Below, piece after piece: positions 51,413 to 61,387 of a DNA stretch of 64,000 nucleotides (position 1 is the first letter of the stretch; the number at the start of each line of letters is the position of its first letter). Under the pieces are notes generated by a model. That model was not told the DNA's origin. It made no database searches and saw only the letters and a list, made by a program, of their open reading frames with translations. Both the position numbers and the translations under genes were made by a program. This stretch comes from an uncultured Clostridia bacterium. GTDB taxonomy: Bacteria; Bacillota; Clostridia; Oscillospirales; Acutalibacteraceae. Location: contig CANQJS010000005.1 of the NCBI GenBank assembly GCA_947624285.1, forward strand, positions 1 through 64,000, given 5' to 3'.

Positions 51413-54400
51413 TCAGCTGAGTTTTATCTGCTTTGCATCCGACCAACTGCCGTAAATCTTGCCGAAAGGCTTATTGTAATACGGCCTTACTTTCACATAA
51501 TAATTTTTAGCTGCCAGATTGCGCAGATTGGTCTTGTTGTTGTACATTCCGGAAACGGTGTATTTCAAATTGCCGGAGGAAAAGTCGGCTTTCGTGGAAA
51601 GTATTACCTCATATCCATAACTCTTTGCCAAATTCCAGCTTACATACATTCTTCCCTTTCCGTTTTGCGCTACTGTATACAGCTTTGTTTTCGGAGGTAA
51701 GGTGTATGTGGAGTGTATATCGCTGTACGCTCCCAAATTGCCCGATCCGCCTTTATATGCTCTTACCCTGTATCCGTAATCGTAAACAGGCGTGAGACCT
51801 TTGACGGTATATGTGTTTTCCGTGGGACTCGTAAGCGTTACAAGCTGCACCCAAGTATTATTAGGTCCTTTTCTGTAGACAACATAACCGGTTGCCCATT
51901 TTTGAGCGTCCCATTTGAGCGTGAGAGAAGTGCCGTCCGACGAGCGTGAAGTCGTTGTCAGCCCCGTGACCTTAGCGGGCTTTGTGTAAAACCTTTTCGT
52001 CTCCGACCAGTTTTCGGAATATGCGAGTCCGCTTCCCGTCTTAATATATGCCCTGACGCGTATATCATAAGTTCCGGCGGGGCCCCATCCGGCGCCTTCC
52101 CATTTTTTGCTTGTGTAGCCCGTGTTTACATAGTGCGTCCATTTTCCGTCGTGATAATACTGTATCTCATAGCCGTCCGCGCCCGCGACCTTGCTATACG
52201 AAATCGTCACTCCGTTTGTGGTCGTGTTGCTAAGCACAAGATTATTGGGAGCTGCGAGGGTGATCCATTTTGACTCGGTTGCTCCGCAGACGCTGCATTT
52301 TCTCGTCTGCTTTTTTCCGCTTGTTGTCCACGCGCCCCATTTGTGTGCCGTGGTTTTAGCTATCGTTTCTGTTTTTGTAGCCTTGCACACTGTGCAGGTG
52401 TAGGTCTTAACTCCCGTTGCGGCGCAGGTGGCGGCTTTTGTGACCTTGCCGCCGTCCCACTTATGCGCGGTTTTAGCTATTGTTTCGGTTTTTGCAGCCT
52501 TGCATACAGTGCATGTATAAGTCTTAACTCCCGTATCTTTGCATGTGGCGGCTTTTGTAACCTTGCCGCTGTCCCACTTATGCGCCGTGGTCTTTGCTAT
52601 TGTTTCGGTTTTGGTGGTATTACATACGGTGCAGGTGTAAGTCTTAACTCCCGTATCTTTGCAGGTAGCGGCTTTCGTTACCTTGCCGCTGTCCCACTTA
52701 TGCGCCGTGGTTTTAGCTATCGTTTCGGTTTTGGTGACCTTGCATACAGTGCAGGTGTAAGTCTTAACTCCCGTATCTTTGCAGGTGGCGGCTTTTGTAA
52801 CCTTGCCGGAATCCCATGAATGAACTTCACAGGAAAGCTTCAGCGGATTTACCACATAAATAACGGGAGCGGCATTGTTCGTCACATACCATCTTACCAA
52901 ACCGTCATTGCATTTTATCGGCTTGCAGTCCGACAGTCTCAGAGACAAAGATACAACATCTGATGTAAGATTGCCGTTATCGTCTATAGTTGCAAATCTT
53001 GTTTGAATATTATTGCTGCCGTCACGCTCCTCCCAAGCGATAAGGAACTGGTCGTCGCCTATTTTTACAAGCTGAGGAGTATAAACGGTTATTTCGGAGC
53101 TGGCGGCATATTTAGTGAGCCAAACGACCTTTGAAGCGCCAAGCGATTTATCGGTAATGCTTACAAATATATTTCTCTTTCCGTTGCAGTCGGCGTTGGA
53201 TTTTGTGTAATCAACGGCATTTCCCGCGATTATGCAATTGGATGATGACAATTCAAAGCCGCCGACTGACGCGCCCGTCGGATTATAACCTGTTACATTG
53301 CTCAAATCTACAGGTAATGTGTAATTTACATCGGTTATTTTTCCGTTTACCGCGCAGGATGTTATGCTGACAGCTCTCGGGTAAGCGTCGCCGTGGTCAA
53401 CTCTGTAAACATTCTTGCCGTCCGTCTGAATGAATTGGTTGAACGAATGGCTGACATAGCCCGCCTGAGCTAAATTCATAACATCGTAATACTCATCGAC
53501 TATTTTCATCGAGCTTTCGTTTACGACAAAGGTCATATTTGCCTGATGATTTACACCGCTTTCATCGGCAAACATTTCATGGCATGTGTAAATATAGAGC
53601 TTACCGCCCGTTTCGGTCATTCTCAGCGAGCCGGCGTCAAAGGGAATATGGGTGTTGGCGCCATTTACGGAAACAGAGCCAAGTTTGCTCCAGCTCTTAT
53701 TGTACTTAACTATCCTCAAAACCTCTTTGCTTTCGCTGTCGGAGGTGTTGTTTTGACCGAATACAAGGAAATTATAGCTTGCTCCGCTATAGCATCCTCC
53801 GAAAACAGGCAGCTCGGCGCTTATCTTCTTAGTGCTTTTCAGCGTTCCGTCAGAAGAATATGTTTCAAGAACTACCTGATTATCAACAAATTCGGCGCGG
53901 GTGAAAGTGCCGTCGGAATTTTGCAGCAAATAAGAATTAACTACCTTGCTCCAAACCGTATAGTTATTTGAAGAGGCATTATTGGATTTAATTCCTTTCG
54001 TGGAAACGGTGAATTTTTTAGGGCTGCTTACCGGCAACCCGGGGCTTACCGTGACCTTAAATGTTGCTTTAATACCCGATTTGGTCGTTACCGTTATCGT
54101 TGCGCTTCCTTCGCTCCAGCCGAAAACCTTGCCGTTTGCGTTGACGGAGGCAACCTTAGGATTACTGCTGCTCCAGGAATAGGATTCCGAAAGTGTGCCG
54201 TTTGTACTCGCCGTAAGCTGGACCGTGCTGCCTATTTTAACGGTATTTGTGCCGGTTATGCTGACTGAGGTCGCGCGCTTCCAATTCAGTATTTCAAGAT
54301 AATAATCGGAGCCGCTTTTTTCGATAGCGATAATTTTGTCGTTATATTTCAAAAGGGAGAATACTGGATGAGCGGTTTTAACCTCGCCATAGCATACGCC

Positions 54401-55411
54401 TGTTTCGGGATTGTATTCCGCAAGCGTCTCATCATCAACATATGAAACAACGGTTTTTGTGCCGTCAAGATAGACCGTGCGTGAGCCGACCGAGGCAAGA
54501 TGATCAAAATTACTTATGTTTTCTTCCCTTGCAAGAAAAACATACGGCGTATTTCCCAAATCCGAAATATTTGTTTTATTGGAATTAACAATATAAAGAC
54601 CGGAATTAAAGGTGCTTTCACAGCAAAAATATTTGCCGGCGAGCATATCCATGGGGGACTGTCTGTCATAATAATAATCCTGGCTGATATTAAAAAGCGG
54701 AGTTTCTTCTATTTTCAGCTTGTTATTTGTAACATTACCCACGCGAAGCGCATGCATATCATGATTGTAGCCATAGTATATCCAATTATAATATCCGTCA
54801 ATATAGAAATTGCCGTTTGTGCTGTCGAACGCGCCGAAATCGTTGACCGAATCGGTTAACGAGACCTCGGAGAGAAGCGACATCGAGGATGAAAACAGGT
54901 AAATCTTATTTGTCTTCGATGCGGTATCATATCCGGAGAGATAGATCCTGCCGCTCGGGTCGGCGCCTATAGCTGAGGCAGGCTGTGAAACGCGGAAAAC
55001 ATTTTCCACGCTCTGCTTGGCAAAATTGTAAACGGTAACAGCATAGGGATTGTTTTTTGCAAGATATTCATACTGCAAAATATAGAGCTTATCGGCAGTA
55101 GCGTAGCTGTCATAAATCGTAGCCCGATCGTTTGTGAAATCATAAGCCGTTTCGGATTTATTATTGCTTAGCGAATAGAAAGAAAGCTTTTCTCCGTTCA
55201 GAAAATAAATACCACCGCGGGATGCGCACGGTATCTGAATGCACTCATCACTTGTTGAGTCGTAGGAAATGGTATCGGCGCTCAGCTTCACTACTTTCTC
55301 GCTCGGCGAAGCGGCATACGCCGTTTCATTGAAAAACGCCGAGGGAACAAGCAGCGAGCCCATTAAAACGGCAAGTGAAAGCACTGCGCAGATAAATGAA
55401 TTTCTTTTCAT
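51413..55411 (-). CDS. Giant secreted cell-surface protein with Big2, Cys-repeat and Fn3-like modules
   Basis: The 1332-residue product has a signal peptide (about 1-33), a ~340-residue repetitive beta region that looks like a propeller, a Big_2 domain at about 380-457 (VSITGTNTVKIGSTVQL...SWSSSNPKVASVN), a second propeller-like region, four ~39-residue Cys repeats (about 862-1020: HKWDSGKVTKAATC...KTYTCTVC), a CSVC zinc-ribbon-like unit and about three fibronectin-III-like modules to the end. No anchor or enzyme motif is present. AGAGGT precedes ATG 55411. It is probably an adhesin or matrix protein. Its last ~913 bp are nearly identical to part of the next gene. Confidence 0.75.
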   Translation of the reverse strand: MKRNSFICAVLSLAVLMGSLLVPSAFFNETAYAASPSEKVVKLSADTISYDSTSDECIQIPCASRGGIYFLNGEKLSFYSLSNNKSETAYDFTNDRATIYDSYATADKLYILQYEYLAKNNPYAVTVYNFAKQSVENVFRVSQPASAIGADPSGRIYLSGYDTASKTNKIYLFSSSMSLLSEVSLTDSVNDFGAFDSTNGNFYIDGYYNWIYYGYNHDMHALRVGNVTNNKLKIEETPLFNISQDYYYDRQSPMDMLAGKYFCCESTFNSGLYIVNSNKTNISDLGNTPYVFLAREENISNFDHLASVGSRTVYLDGTKTVVSYVDDETLAEYNPETGVCYGEVKTAHPVFSLLKYNDKIIAIEKSGSDYYLEILNWKRATSVSITGTNTVKIGSTVQLTASTNGTLSESYSWSSSNPKVASVNANGKVFGWSEGSATITVTTKSGIKATFKVTVSPGLPVSSPKKFTVSTKGIKSNNASSNNYTVWSKVVNSYLLQNSDGTFTRAEFVDNQVVLETYSSDGTLKSTKKISAELPVFGGCYSGASYNFLVFGQNNTSDSESKEVLRIVKYNKSWSKLGSVSVNGANTHIPFDAGSLRMTETGGKLYIYTCHEMFADESGVNHQANMTFVVNESSMKIVDEYYDVMNLAQAGYVSHSFNQFIQTDGKNVYRVDHGDAYPRAVSITSCAVNGKITDVNYTLPVDLSNVTGYNPTGASVGGFELSSSNCIIAGNAVDYTKSNADCNGKRNIFVSITDKSLGASKVVWLTKYAASSEITVYTPQLVKIGDDQFLIAWEERDGSNNIQTRFATIDDNGNLTSDVVSLSLRLSDCKPIKCNDGLVRWYVTNNAAPVIYVVNPLKLSCEVHSWDSGKVTKAATCKDTGVKTYTCTVCKVTKTETIAKTTAHKWDSGKVTKAATCKDTGVKTYTCTVCNTTKTETIAKTTAHKWDSGKVTKAATCKDTGVKTYTCTVCKAAKTETIAKTAHKWDGGKVTKAATCAATGVKTYTCTVCKATKTETIAKTTAHKWGAWTTSGKKQTRKCSVCGATESKWITLAAPNNLVLSNTTTNGVTISYSKVAGADGYEIQYYHDGKWTHYVNTGYTSKKWEGAGWGPAGTYDIRVRAYIKTGSGLAYSENWSETKRFYTKPAKVTGLTTTSRSSDGTSLTLKWDAQKWATGYVVYRKGPNNTWVQLVTLTSPTENTYTVKGLTPVYDYGYRVRAYKGGSGNLGAYSDIHSTYTLPPKTKLYTVAQNGKGRMYVSWNLAKSYGYEVILSTKADFSSGNLKYTVSGMYNNKTNLRNLAAKNYYVKVRPYYNKPFGKIYGSWSDAKQIKLS
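51433..52345. repeat. ~913-bp direct repeat, copy 1 (Fn3-like module)
   Basis: Bases 51433-52345 match 56200-57112 at a constant offset of 4767 with only scattered substitutions and no indels seen. It encodes the CSVC unit plus Fn3-like modules in both genes. Most changes keep the same amino acid. Confidence 0.9.
52345..52825. repeat. Four tandem ~120-bp units
   Basis: Four units of 117-120 bp encode the Cys repeats (CKDTGVKTYTCTVCxxxKTETIAKTTAHKWDSG...). Units are highly similar in DNA, so copy number may change by slippage or recombination. The opposite strand has an open frame (52343-52819) that is only a shadow of the repeat. Confidence 0.9.
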
Positions 55412-55468
55412 ACAAATAACCTCTCTTTCTATATTACTATGAAAAATTTTTAAATAATATTTGTGTAA

Positions 55469-58400
55469 TTACATCAAAGCGTTTATAGCGTTTTTAACTT
55501 TTGATCTGTCAACGGATTTGGAATTCTTAAATTCCACGATGGCGGCTTCCGCCTTGAAAGTATTTTTAACCCAGCTTATAATATAGCCGTTTTCCGAGCC
55601 GTATCTGTTTGACTTATCGGTTTTAAGACCGACTTTTGCTCTGAAAACGCTCACAATACGCGGATTTCCTATAACGGAATTTTCCCAGCCGTGAAAATTA
55701 AGATAAATATTCGGTTTATAGGCGTTGAGGCAGTCTCTTAACGCTTTGGACTCGGTCGCTCTGAATAACCCCGTTTTGAAATCACGGTTGATGTCGATTC
55801 CCTTTGCGGTGCATCGACCGAATGCCCCCAATCTTTCCTGCCGCCAATTATTTGTTCCGAACAAAACGCCGTCGGGATTGGCACAGGGGATTATTACCAT
55901 TCTGTAATCACCGAGTAATTCATTATTGTTCGCGTAATATTTTACAAGCTCGTTTGCGAGATCGATAAGTACCTTTCCGTCGTTTGAATATTCATCTTCA
56001 AACCCGTGAACTGCAAAATCCATAAAAATCGTTTTGTTGTTTTTGCCGTTCCCGCTGATTATAAAAGCGTCCAGTGGCTCTCCCATCACCGATTTGCCGT
56101 AAGTGTATCTTTCACAATTCGGATTTGTAAGAGAAGTGTTTATCGCAACAGCATTTATACCGTTGCTCAGCGACGGTGAGGATATGAGCTTAATCTGCCT
56201 TGCATCCGACCAACTGCCGTAGATCTTGCCGAAAGGCTTATTGTAATACGGCCTTACTTTCACATAATAATTTTTAGCTGCCAGATTGCGCAGATTGGTC
56301 TTGTTGTTGTACATTCCGGAAACGGTGTATTTCAAATTGCCGGAGGAAAAGTCGGCTTTCGTGGAAAGTATTACCTCATATCCATAACTCTTTGCCAAAT
56401 TCCAGCTTACATACATTCTTCCCTTTCCGTTTTGCGCTACTGTATACAGCTTTGTTTTCGGAGGTAAGGTGTATGTGGAGTGTATATCGCTGTACGCTCC
56501 CAAATTGCCCGATCCGCCTTTATATGCTCTTACCCTGTATCCGTAATCGTAAACAGGCGTGAGACCTTTGACGGTATATGTGTTTTCCGTGGGACTCGTA
56601 AGCGTTACAAGCTGCACCCAAGTATTATTAGGTCCTTTTCTGTAGACAACATAACCGGTTGCCCATTTTTGAGCGTCCCATTTGAGCGTGAGAGAAGTGC
56701 CGTCCGACGAGCGTGAAGTCGTTGTCAGCCCCGTGACCTTAGCGGGCTTTGTGTAAAACCTTTTCGTCTCCGACCAGTTTTCGGAAAACGCGAGTCCGCT
56801 TCCCGTCTTAATATATGCCCTGACGCGTATATCATAAGTTCCGGCGGGACCCCATCCGGCGCCTTCCCATTTTTTGCTTGTGTAGCCCGTGTTTACATAG
56901 TGTGTCCATTTTCCGTCGTGATAATACTGTATCTCATAGCCGTCCGCGCCCGCGACCTTGCCGTATGAAATCGTCACACCGTTTGTGGTCGTGTTGCTCA
57001 GCACAAGATTATTGGGAGCTGCGAGGGTGATCCATTTTGACTCGGTTGCTCCGCAGACGCTGCATTTTCTCGTCTGCTTTTTCCCGCTTGTTGTCCACGC
57101 GCCCCATTTATGATCCGATGCAGACTTATATGCTATGGTTTTGCCATCAGTGTCAAGATCGCTTGTGTAGCTCTTTGAATCCGAGCTGATACAGCGCACT
57201 GTAAATGTATATGTCGTGCCGTTCTTTACCTGAGACCAAACATAGCTTGTAGCGGCGGTGTCGGTAATCGCGGTCCACGCTCCGTTGCTGTTTTTATAAT
57301 ACAGTCTGTATTTTTCTGCTCCGTCTACCTTGCTCCAGTTAATCTTCAAGCCGTTTACACAGCTTGAAAAGCTTGTAACGGCGGGTACGGCAAGCTTATA
57401 AACGGTATTGTTCTTTTGCGTAACTCCCGAGCTTTGGATCTGAATATTTTGAACGGAAAGAACATTGTCGCTGACAGCCCCCGTTGACTTGGCAGAGCTG
57501 CCGTCAGCAACACATATGCTTTTGCTTGCGCTGTTATTTATATGATTGGAGGTTAAATTTAATTTTGAGCCTTCAATATAAATCCCGTGAATACCGCTGC
57601 CTGAAATTGTGTTTGACGAGGCGGATACTGTAGAAGAACGCGCATAAATGCCGTTGCTCTTTGAGTTAGACACAGTATTGTTTTTAATTGTGACATCCGA
57701 CTGCTTATCAATGAAAATTCCGTTTTTGCCGGAGTTGCCGATCGTATTACCGGTTATTTGAGAGCCGACGGAATTTTGAAGCGTTATGGCGTTTTTCGCC
57801 GAGCCGTTGATGGTATTATCGGAAATCGCCATTGAGGAATCTGTAACGCCGATAACATCCTGTTTTAACTTTTCGGGAAGCGAAGTAAGAGCGTTGACAT
57901 CATTGTTGCTGACAGTGCCTTTACTGTTTGAAATGCACCATAAAAACGAGCCGACTTCGGAAGCGGTGTTTCCGCTTACTGTTACATCGGTAAAATTCGA
58001 CAAGTTAACGCAGGCGGCTTTCATATTTTTAAAGCTGTTATTGATTATTTTTACGGTTTTCGTATCATTTCCTTTATGATGATTCCCCACTCCGGCACAG
58101 CAATTGATAAAACTGCACTTTTCAACGGTGATATTCTTGCACGGCGTATTGTCCGTAGGAAGCGCGTTTGGAGAAGACGAGCTCATAGCAATATCAAACT
58201 GTATGGCTTCCGATCTGATGCTGACGCCGCTTCCGTCGTCTTTATCGGAAACGGAGAAATCATAATCCGTATCTGCATATTCAACAAAATCACGGCAGGT
58301 GACATTATTTATATTTATATTTGAAACGGCGGCAAACTCGATAAAGTGCTCGCCGCAGCATTTTTTAAGCACAGTATTTTCAATGCTGATATTATTACCG

Positions 58401-58861
58401 TGATAAAATGTAAAAAGATTTGAGGCGATTTTGCCGTCGTTGGCGTTTCCGTTCCAAGTTCCGCCGCTTATCACAATATTTTTAAACTGACTGTATGCAC
58501 CCAAATCGGTTTGTGCGCTGCTGAGCATACAATTCTTTAAATCAGTTCTGACAACGGTTGCATTTTCATTGAGGATCAGCTTCGTATCGGAATATATAAT
58601 CAGAGGTTTGCTTATATAATATGTTCCGGCAGGCACATTGACCGTTAATGTTGCGCCTGTATGAGAAACGCCGAGCGCCTTTATAAACGCATCGCTGTCG
58701 TCTTTCTTATCGGACCCGTCGGCGCCGTAAGATGTAACGCTTACAGTAGTATCCGCACCGCTCGCGGCAAGCGCCGCCGTTTGGCAAAAGCAGAAAGATA
58801 TTAAAATAATTGATAACGCCAAAAGAAAAGGCAATATTCTTTTTCTTATTTTGATTTTCAT
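55469..58861 (-). CDS. Secreted beta-helix / Fn3 / M14 carboxypeptidase fusion
   Basis: The 1130-residue product has a signal peptide (about 1-31), a pectate-lyase-like right-handed beta-helix (about 35-480; SVTSYGADGSDKKDDSDAF then many NNxI/ISGNTI turns), an Fn3 module at 490-575, the CSVC/Fn3 block shared with the 51413 protein (about 583-888) and an M14 carboxypeptidase (about 900-1130). The peptidase has zinc ligands in HGFE (HXXE) and NFHGWEN, substrate residues in NPDG and GIDINRDF, and the catalytic Glu in AIVEFKN. ATG 58861 follows AAGGGA; the frame is open further up without a better site. It may trim cell-wall or dietary peptides while bound to glycan. Confidence 0.85.
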   Translation of the reverse strand: MKIKIRKRILPFLLALSIILISFCFCQTAALAASGADTTVSVTSYGADGSDKKDDSDAFIKALGVSHTGATLTVNVPAGTYYISKPLIIYSDTKLILNENATVVRTDLKNCMLSSAQTDLGAYSQFKNIVISGGTWNGNANDGKIASNLFTFYHGNNISIENTVLKKCCGEHFIEFAAVSNININNVTCRDFVEYADTDYDFSVSDKDDGSGVSIRSEAIQFDIAMSSSSPNALPTDNTPCKNITVEKCSFINCCAGVGNHHKGNDTKTVKIINNSFKNMKAACVNLSNFTDVTVSGNTASEVGSFLWCISNSKGTVSNNDVNALTSLPEKLKQDVIGVTDSSMAISDNTINGSAKNAITLQNSVGSQITGNTIGNSGKNGIFIDKQSDVTIKNNTVSNSKSNGIYARSSTVSASSNTISGSGIHGIYIEGSKLNLTSNHINNSASKSICVADGSSAKSTGAVSDNVLSVQNIQIQSSGVTQKNNTVYKLAVPAVTSFSSCVNGLKINWSKVDGAEKYRLYYKNSNGAWTAITDTAATSYVWSQVKNGTTYTFTVRCISSDSKSYTSDLDTDGKTIAYKSASDHKWGAWTTSGKKQTRKCSVCGATESKWITLAAPNNLVLSNTTTNGVTISYGKVAGADGYEIQYYHDGKWTHYVNTGYTSKKWEGAGWGPAGTYDIRVRAYIKTGSGLAFSENWSETKRFYTKPAKVTGLTTTSRSSDGTSLTLKWDAQKWATGYVVYRKGPNNTWVQLVTLTSPTENTYTVKGLTPVYDYGYRVRAYKGGSGNLGAYSDIHSTYTLPPKTKLYTVAQNGKGRMYVSWNLAKSYGYEVILSTKADFSSGNLKYTVSGMYNNKTNLRNLAAKNYYVKVRPYYNKPFGKIYGSWSDARQIKLISSPSLSNGINAVAINTSLTNPNCERYTYGKSVMGEPLDAFIISGNGKNNKTIFMDFAVHGFEDEYSNDGKVLIDLANELVKYYANNNELLGDYRMVIIPCANPDGVLFGTNNWRQERLGAFGRCTAKGIDINRDFKTGLFRATESKALRDCLNAYKPNIYLNFHGWENSVIGNPRIVSVFRAKVGLKTDKSNRYGSENGYIISWVKNTFKAEAAIVEFKNSKSVDRSKVKNAINALM
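56200..57112. repeat. ~913-bp direct repeat, copy 2 (Fn3-like module)
   Basis: Partner of 51433-52345. Here it sits between the first Fn3 module and the carboxypeptidase. Differences such as AAAACGCG for AATATGCG are single or double substitutions. Confidence 0.9.
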
Positions 58862-59074
58862 AATAAAGCATTCCCTTTCGATATCAAAAAATTTTTTCGC
58901 ATTTAACATTAAAATATTTAATCATAGTAATTATAGCACTATGCAATTTATTTTGCAATAAAAAAGAAAAGGCAAATAGCGGCAATTACGCTTTGAGATA
59001 CTTTTGGAAAAACACGGTAAATTTTGCTTAAAAACAAACACATCCTTATCGGCACTCGTCTTTATTCCGTCCGC

Positions 59075-59120
59075 TTGACAATATTCTACAAGTGGATTAT
59101 AATATTTATATTCCACTTGT
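59075..59120 (+). promoter_or_regulatory. PadR-operon promoter with palindromic operator
   Basis: TTGACA (59075-59080), 17-nt spacer and TATAAT (59098-59103) are perfect. ACAAGTGGA (59088-59096) and TCCACTTGT (59112-59120) are exact inverted repeats flanking the -10 box. PadR proteins usually bind such sites and repress their own operon. Confidence 0.8.
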
Positions 59121-59154
59121 TGAATACAAATTTAAAATTCGGGAGGAATTCGGT

Positions 59155-59706
59155 ATGCTTAAACACGGAATACTTGGGCTTTTAAATTACGGCGATATGA
59201 GCGGTTATGAAATACGCGAGGTTTTTAAGGATTCGTTAAACTATTTTTGGACCGCGCAAACAAGCCAGATCTACCGCGAGCTATCCGTTTTGGAAAAAAA
59301 CGGCTGGATAAAAAAACAAACCGTTGAGCAATGCGGAAAGCCAAACAAAAATATCTGCTCAATTACAGACGAGGGGCGCATAGAATTGCTGCGCTGGCTT
59401 TCGGCGCCGGATACAGATATGGATATGCGCTCCGCTATTTTAATGAAAACATTTTTTATGGGTGAACTGCCTATTGAAAACAGTCTCGCCTTTTTTAAAG
59501 AGCTTGGCGAAGGATACTGCCGCGCTTTGAAAAACCTGAAAAACGCGAGTTCTTCAATCGATTTGTACCGTGAAATTACAGCCGATAAAAAGAGCGCGCT
59601 GTTTTGGCAAATGACTTTGGATTTCGGAGAACGCTATATGAAAATGTTTATCGACTGGACCGAAAGCTGCGTGCACCTTTTGGAAAATTCGGAGGAACGG
59701 CAATGA
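59155..59706 (+). CDS. PadR-family transcriptional regulator
   Basis: The 183-residue product has the PadR winged helix (HGILGLLNYGDMSGYEIREVF...TSQIYRELSVLEKNGWIKKQ) followed by a helical C-terminal dimer domain of the long Vir-type PadR group. GGGAGG precedes ATG 59155; an earlier in-frame start at 59092 lies inside the promoter. Its stop overlaps the next start (ATGA). Autorepression via 59088-59120 is likely, relieved by a small, perhaps aromatic, ligand. Confidence 0.9.
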   Translation: MLKHGILGLLNYGDMSGYEIREVFKDSLNYFWTAQTSQIYRELSVLEKNGWIKKQTVEQCGKPNKNICSITDEGRIELLRWLSAPDTDMDMRSAILMKTFFMGELPIENSLAFFKELGEGYCRALKNLKNASSSIDLYREITADKKSALFWQMTLDFGERYMKMFIDWTESCVHLLENSEERQ

Positions 59707-61316
59707 ATATTCTTGTGTTAAACGGAAGCCCAAAGGGCGAACGAAGCAACACGCTTCGGCTTACAAACGCCTTTTTGGACGGAATACGGCAAATGCAAAA
59801 CGAATTTCCTCCCGAAATTGAAAAGCTCGATATTGCGCAGATGGAGATAAATCCCTGCCGCGGATGTTTTTCCTGCTGGAAAAGTACTCCGGGAAAGTGC
59901 TGTATTTACGACGATATGGAAACCGTTCTTGAAAAAATATTGAAAGCGGACTTGATAATTTGGAGCTTTCCGTTATATTACTTCGGCTTGCCCGGCAAAC
60001 TGAAAACGGTTATGGACAGGCAACTTCCTTTGACTCTGCCGTTTATGGAAAGCGGGGCGCAGGGCGGCTCTCACCCGTCAAGATACGATATGAGCGAAAA
60101 GAAAACCGTTTTGATTTCAACCTGCGGTTTTTACACGGCAAAATCAAATTACGGCGGCGTAACGGCGCAGTTTGACAGGATATGCGGCAAAGGAAATTAT
60201 ACGGCTTTATTCTGCGGCGAAGGCGAGCTTTTTTCGGTTGACGAATTATCAGATTGTACCGAAGAATATCTTGAGACAGTCCGCCGCGCGGGCGCTGAAT
60301 ATGTATCAGTCGGAATAAAAGAAGAGACATTCGCAAAGCTTAATGAGCCGCTGTTTGAAAGAGAAGTTTTCGAGCGTATGGCGGACGCGAGCTGGGGCAT
60401 TACTCAAGACGGAGAAAAAGAAGATTATTCTTTGACTTTTACAAAACAGATGGCGGCGCTTTACAATCCCGCTTCATACGGCAAAGCGGATATTATTTTT
60501 GATATGGATTATACGGATATAGGAAAGCGCTACCGAATTATACTCGGTAAAAGCGAAAGCCGAGTAACCGAGCAGCTTGAAGGCAAACCGGCAACGGTGA
60601 TACATACGCCTTTCAGCGTGTGGAAATCCATTGCGGCGGGAGAAATCGCCGGTGCGGACGCTTTGATGAAGCACATGTATTCCGTTGAGGGCGATTTTGA
60701 TATATTGCTGAGATGGGGAGACTATTTCGGGCACAGTCAAGATACCGCCGAGGCGAAAAACAAAATCAAATCAAAAGAAAAGTCGGATATGCGGTGCCTT
60801 TTAACGCCGTGGTGTGTTTTTTGGGTTGCCGCAAGCATCAATAACTTTTGGGGCAGCATTATCAGCGTTTTCGTCTGCTGTTTACTTCCCGTTATATTTT
60901 ATAAAAACAAAAAAACCGTTTATGATGTGATTTCCGCCGCGTTGATCGGAACATTTTCGATAATGCTTATTGTAGATATACCGGCGGTTGCCGCAATTAC
61001 GCTGTCCTATTTGGCGTTTGGAATAATGTGGAGCGTTTCCGCCTGCTTTAAAATTCCGCTTACCGCCGAATATTCAATGAATGATTACGGCGGCGAAAAC
61101 GCGTTGTCAAATTCCATTTTCATAAAGACAAACCGTATTCTTACCGCCGCTTGGGGCATTCTCTATTTGCTTATACCCATTTGGACTTATTTCATTATGC
61201 TCAACCCCGCCGCAAGCTATATCGGAATTATCAATTCCGTAATTCCCGCAATAATGGGCGTCTTCACCTATTGGTTTCAAAGATGGTATCCGCGCAAAAT
61301 CGCGAGAGGGGCGTAA
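59703..61316 (+). CDS. Flavodoxin-like oxidoreductase fused to an SCP2-like domain and membrane region
   Basis: The 537-residue product has an NADPH:FMN-reductase-like fold (about 1-200) with LNGSPKGERSNT as the flavin phosphate loop and CRGCFSCW before CIYDDM. About 250-350 resembles an SCP2 lipid-binding domain (IIFDMDYTD...GKPATVIHTPFSVWKSIAAGEI). From about 370 on there are five or six transmembrane helices. Joining these parts would give a membrane-bound reductase acting on a hydrophobic substrate. It is co-transcribed with the PadR gene (4-nt overlap) and probably induced by its substrate. Substrate unknown. Confidence 0.75.
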   Translation: MNILVLNGSPKGERSNTLRLTNAFLDGIRQMQNEFPPEIEKLDIAQMEINPCRGCFSCWKSTPGKCCIYDDMETVLEKILKADLIIWSFPLYYFGLPGKLKTVMDRQLPLTLPFMESGAQGGSHPSRYDMSEKKTVLISTCGFYTAKSNYGGVTAQFDRICGKGNYTALFCGEGELFSVDELSDCTEEYLETVRRAGAEYVSVGIKEETFAKLNEPLFEREVFERMADASWGITQDGEKEDYSLTFTKQMAALYNPASYGKADIIFDMDYTDIGKRYRIILGKSESRVTEQLEGKPATVIHTPFSVWKSIAAGEIAGADALMKHMYSVEGDFDILLRWGDYFGHSQDTAEAKNKIKSKEKSDMRCLLTPWCVFWVAASINNFWGSIISVFVCCLLPVIFYKNKKTVYDVISAALIGTFSIMLIVDIPAVAAITLSYLAFGIMWSVSACFKIPLTAEYSMNDYGGENALSNSIFIKTNRILTAAWGILYLLIPIWTYFIMLNPAASYIGIINSVIPAIMGVFTYWFQRWYPRKIARGA

Positions 61317-61387
61317 ATAAAAAGCGGCGGCATAAATCGGTTTGAATTTCAAAGCCGCAAGGCACGCCTTTTCGGTCTTACGCACGC

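Noticed and set aside
52343..52819. 158-residue plus-strand ORF with a strikingly regular sequence
   Set aside because: It is the antisense shadow of the Cys-repeat array in the 51413 gene; its regularity comes from that repeat.
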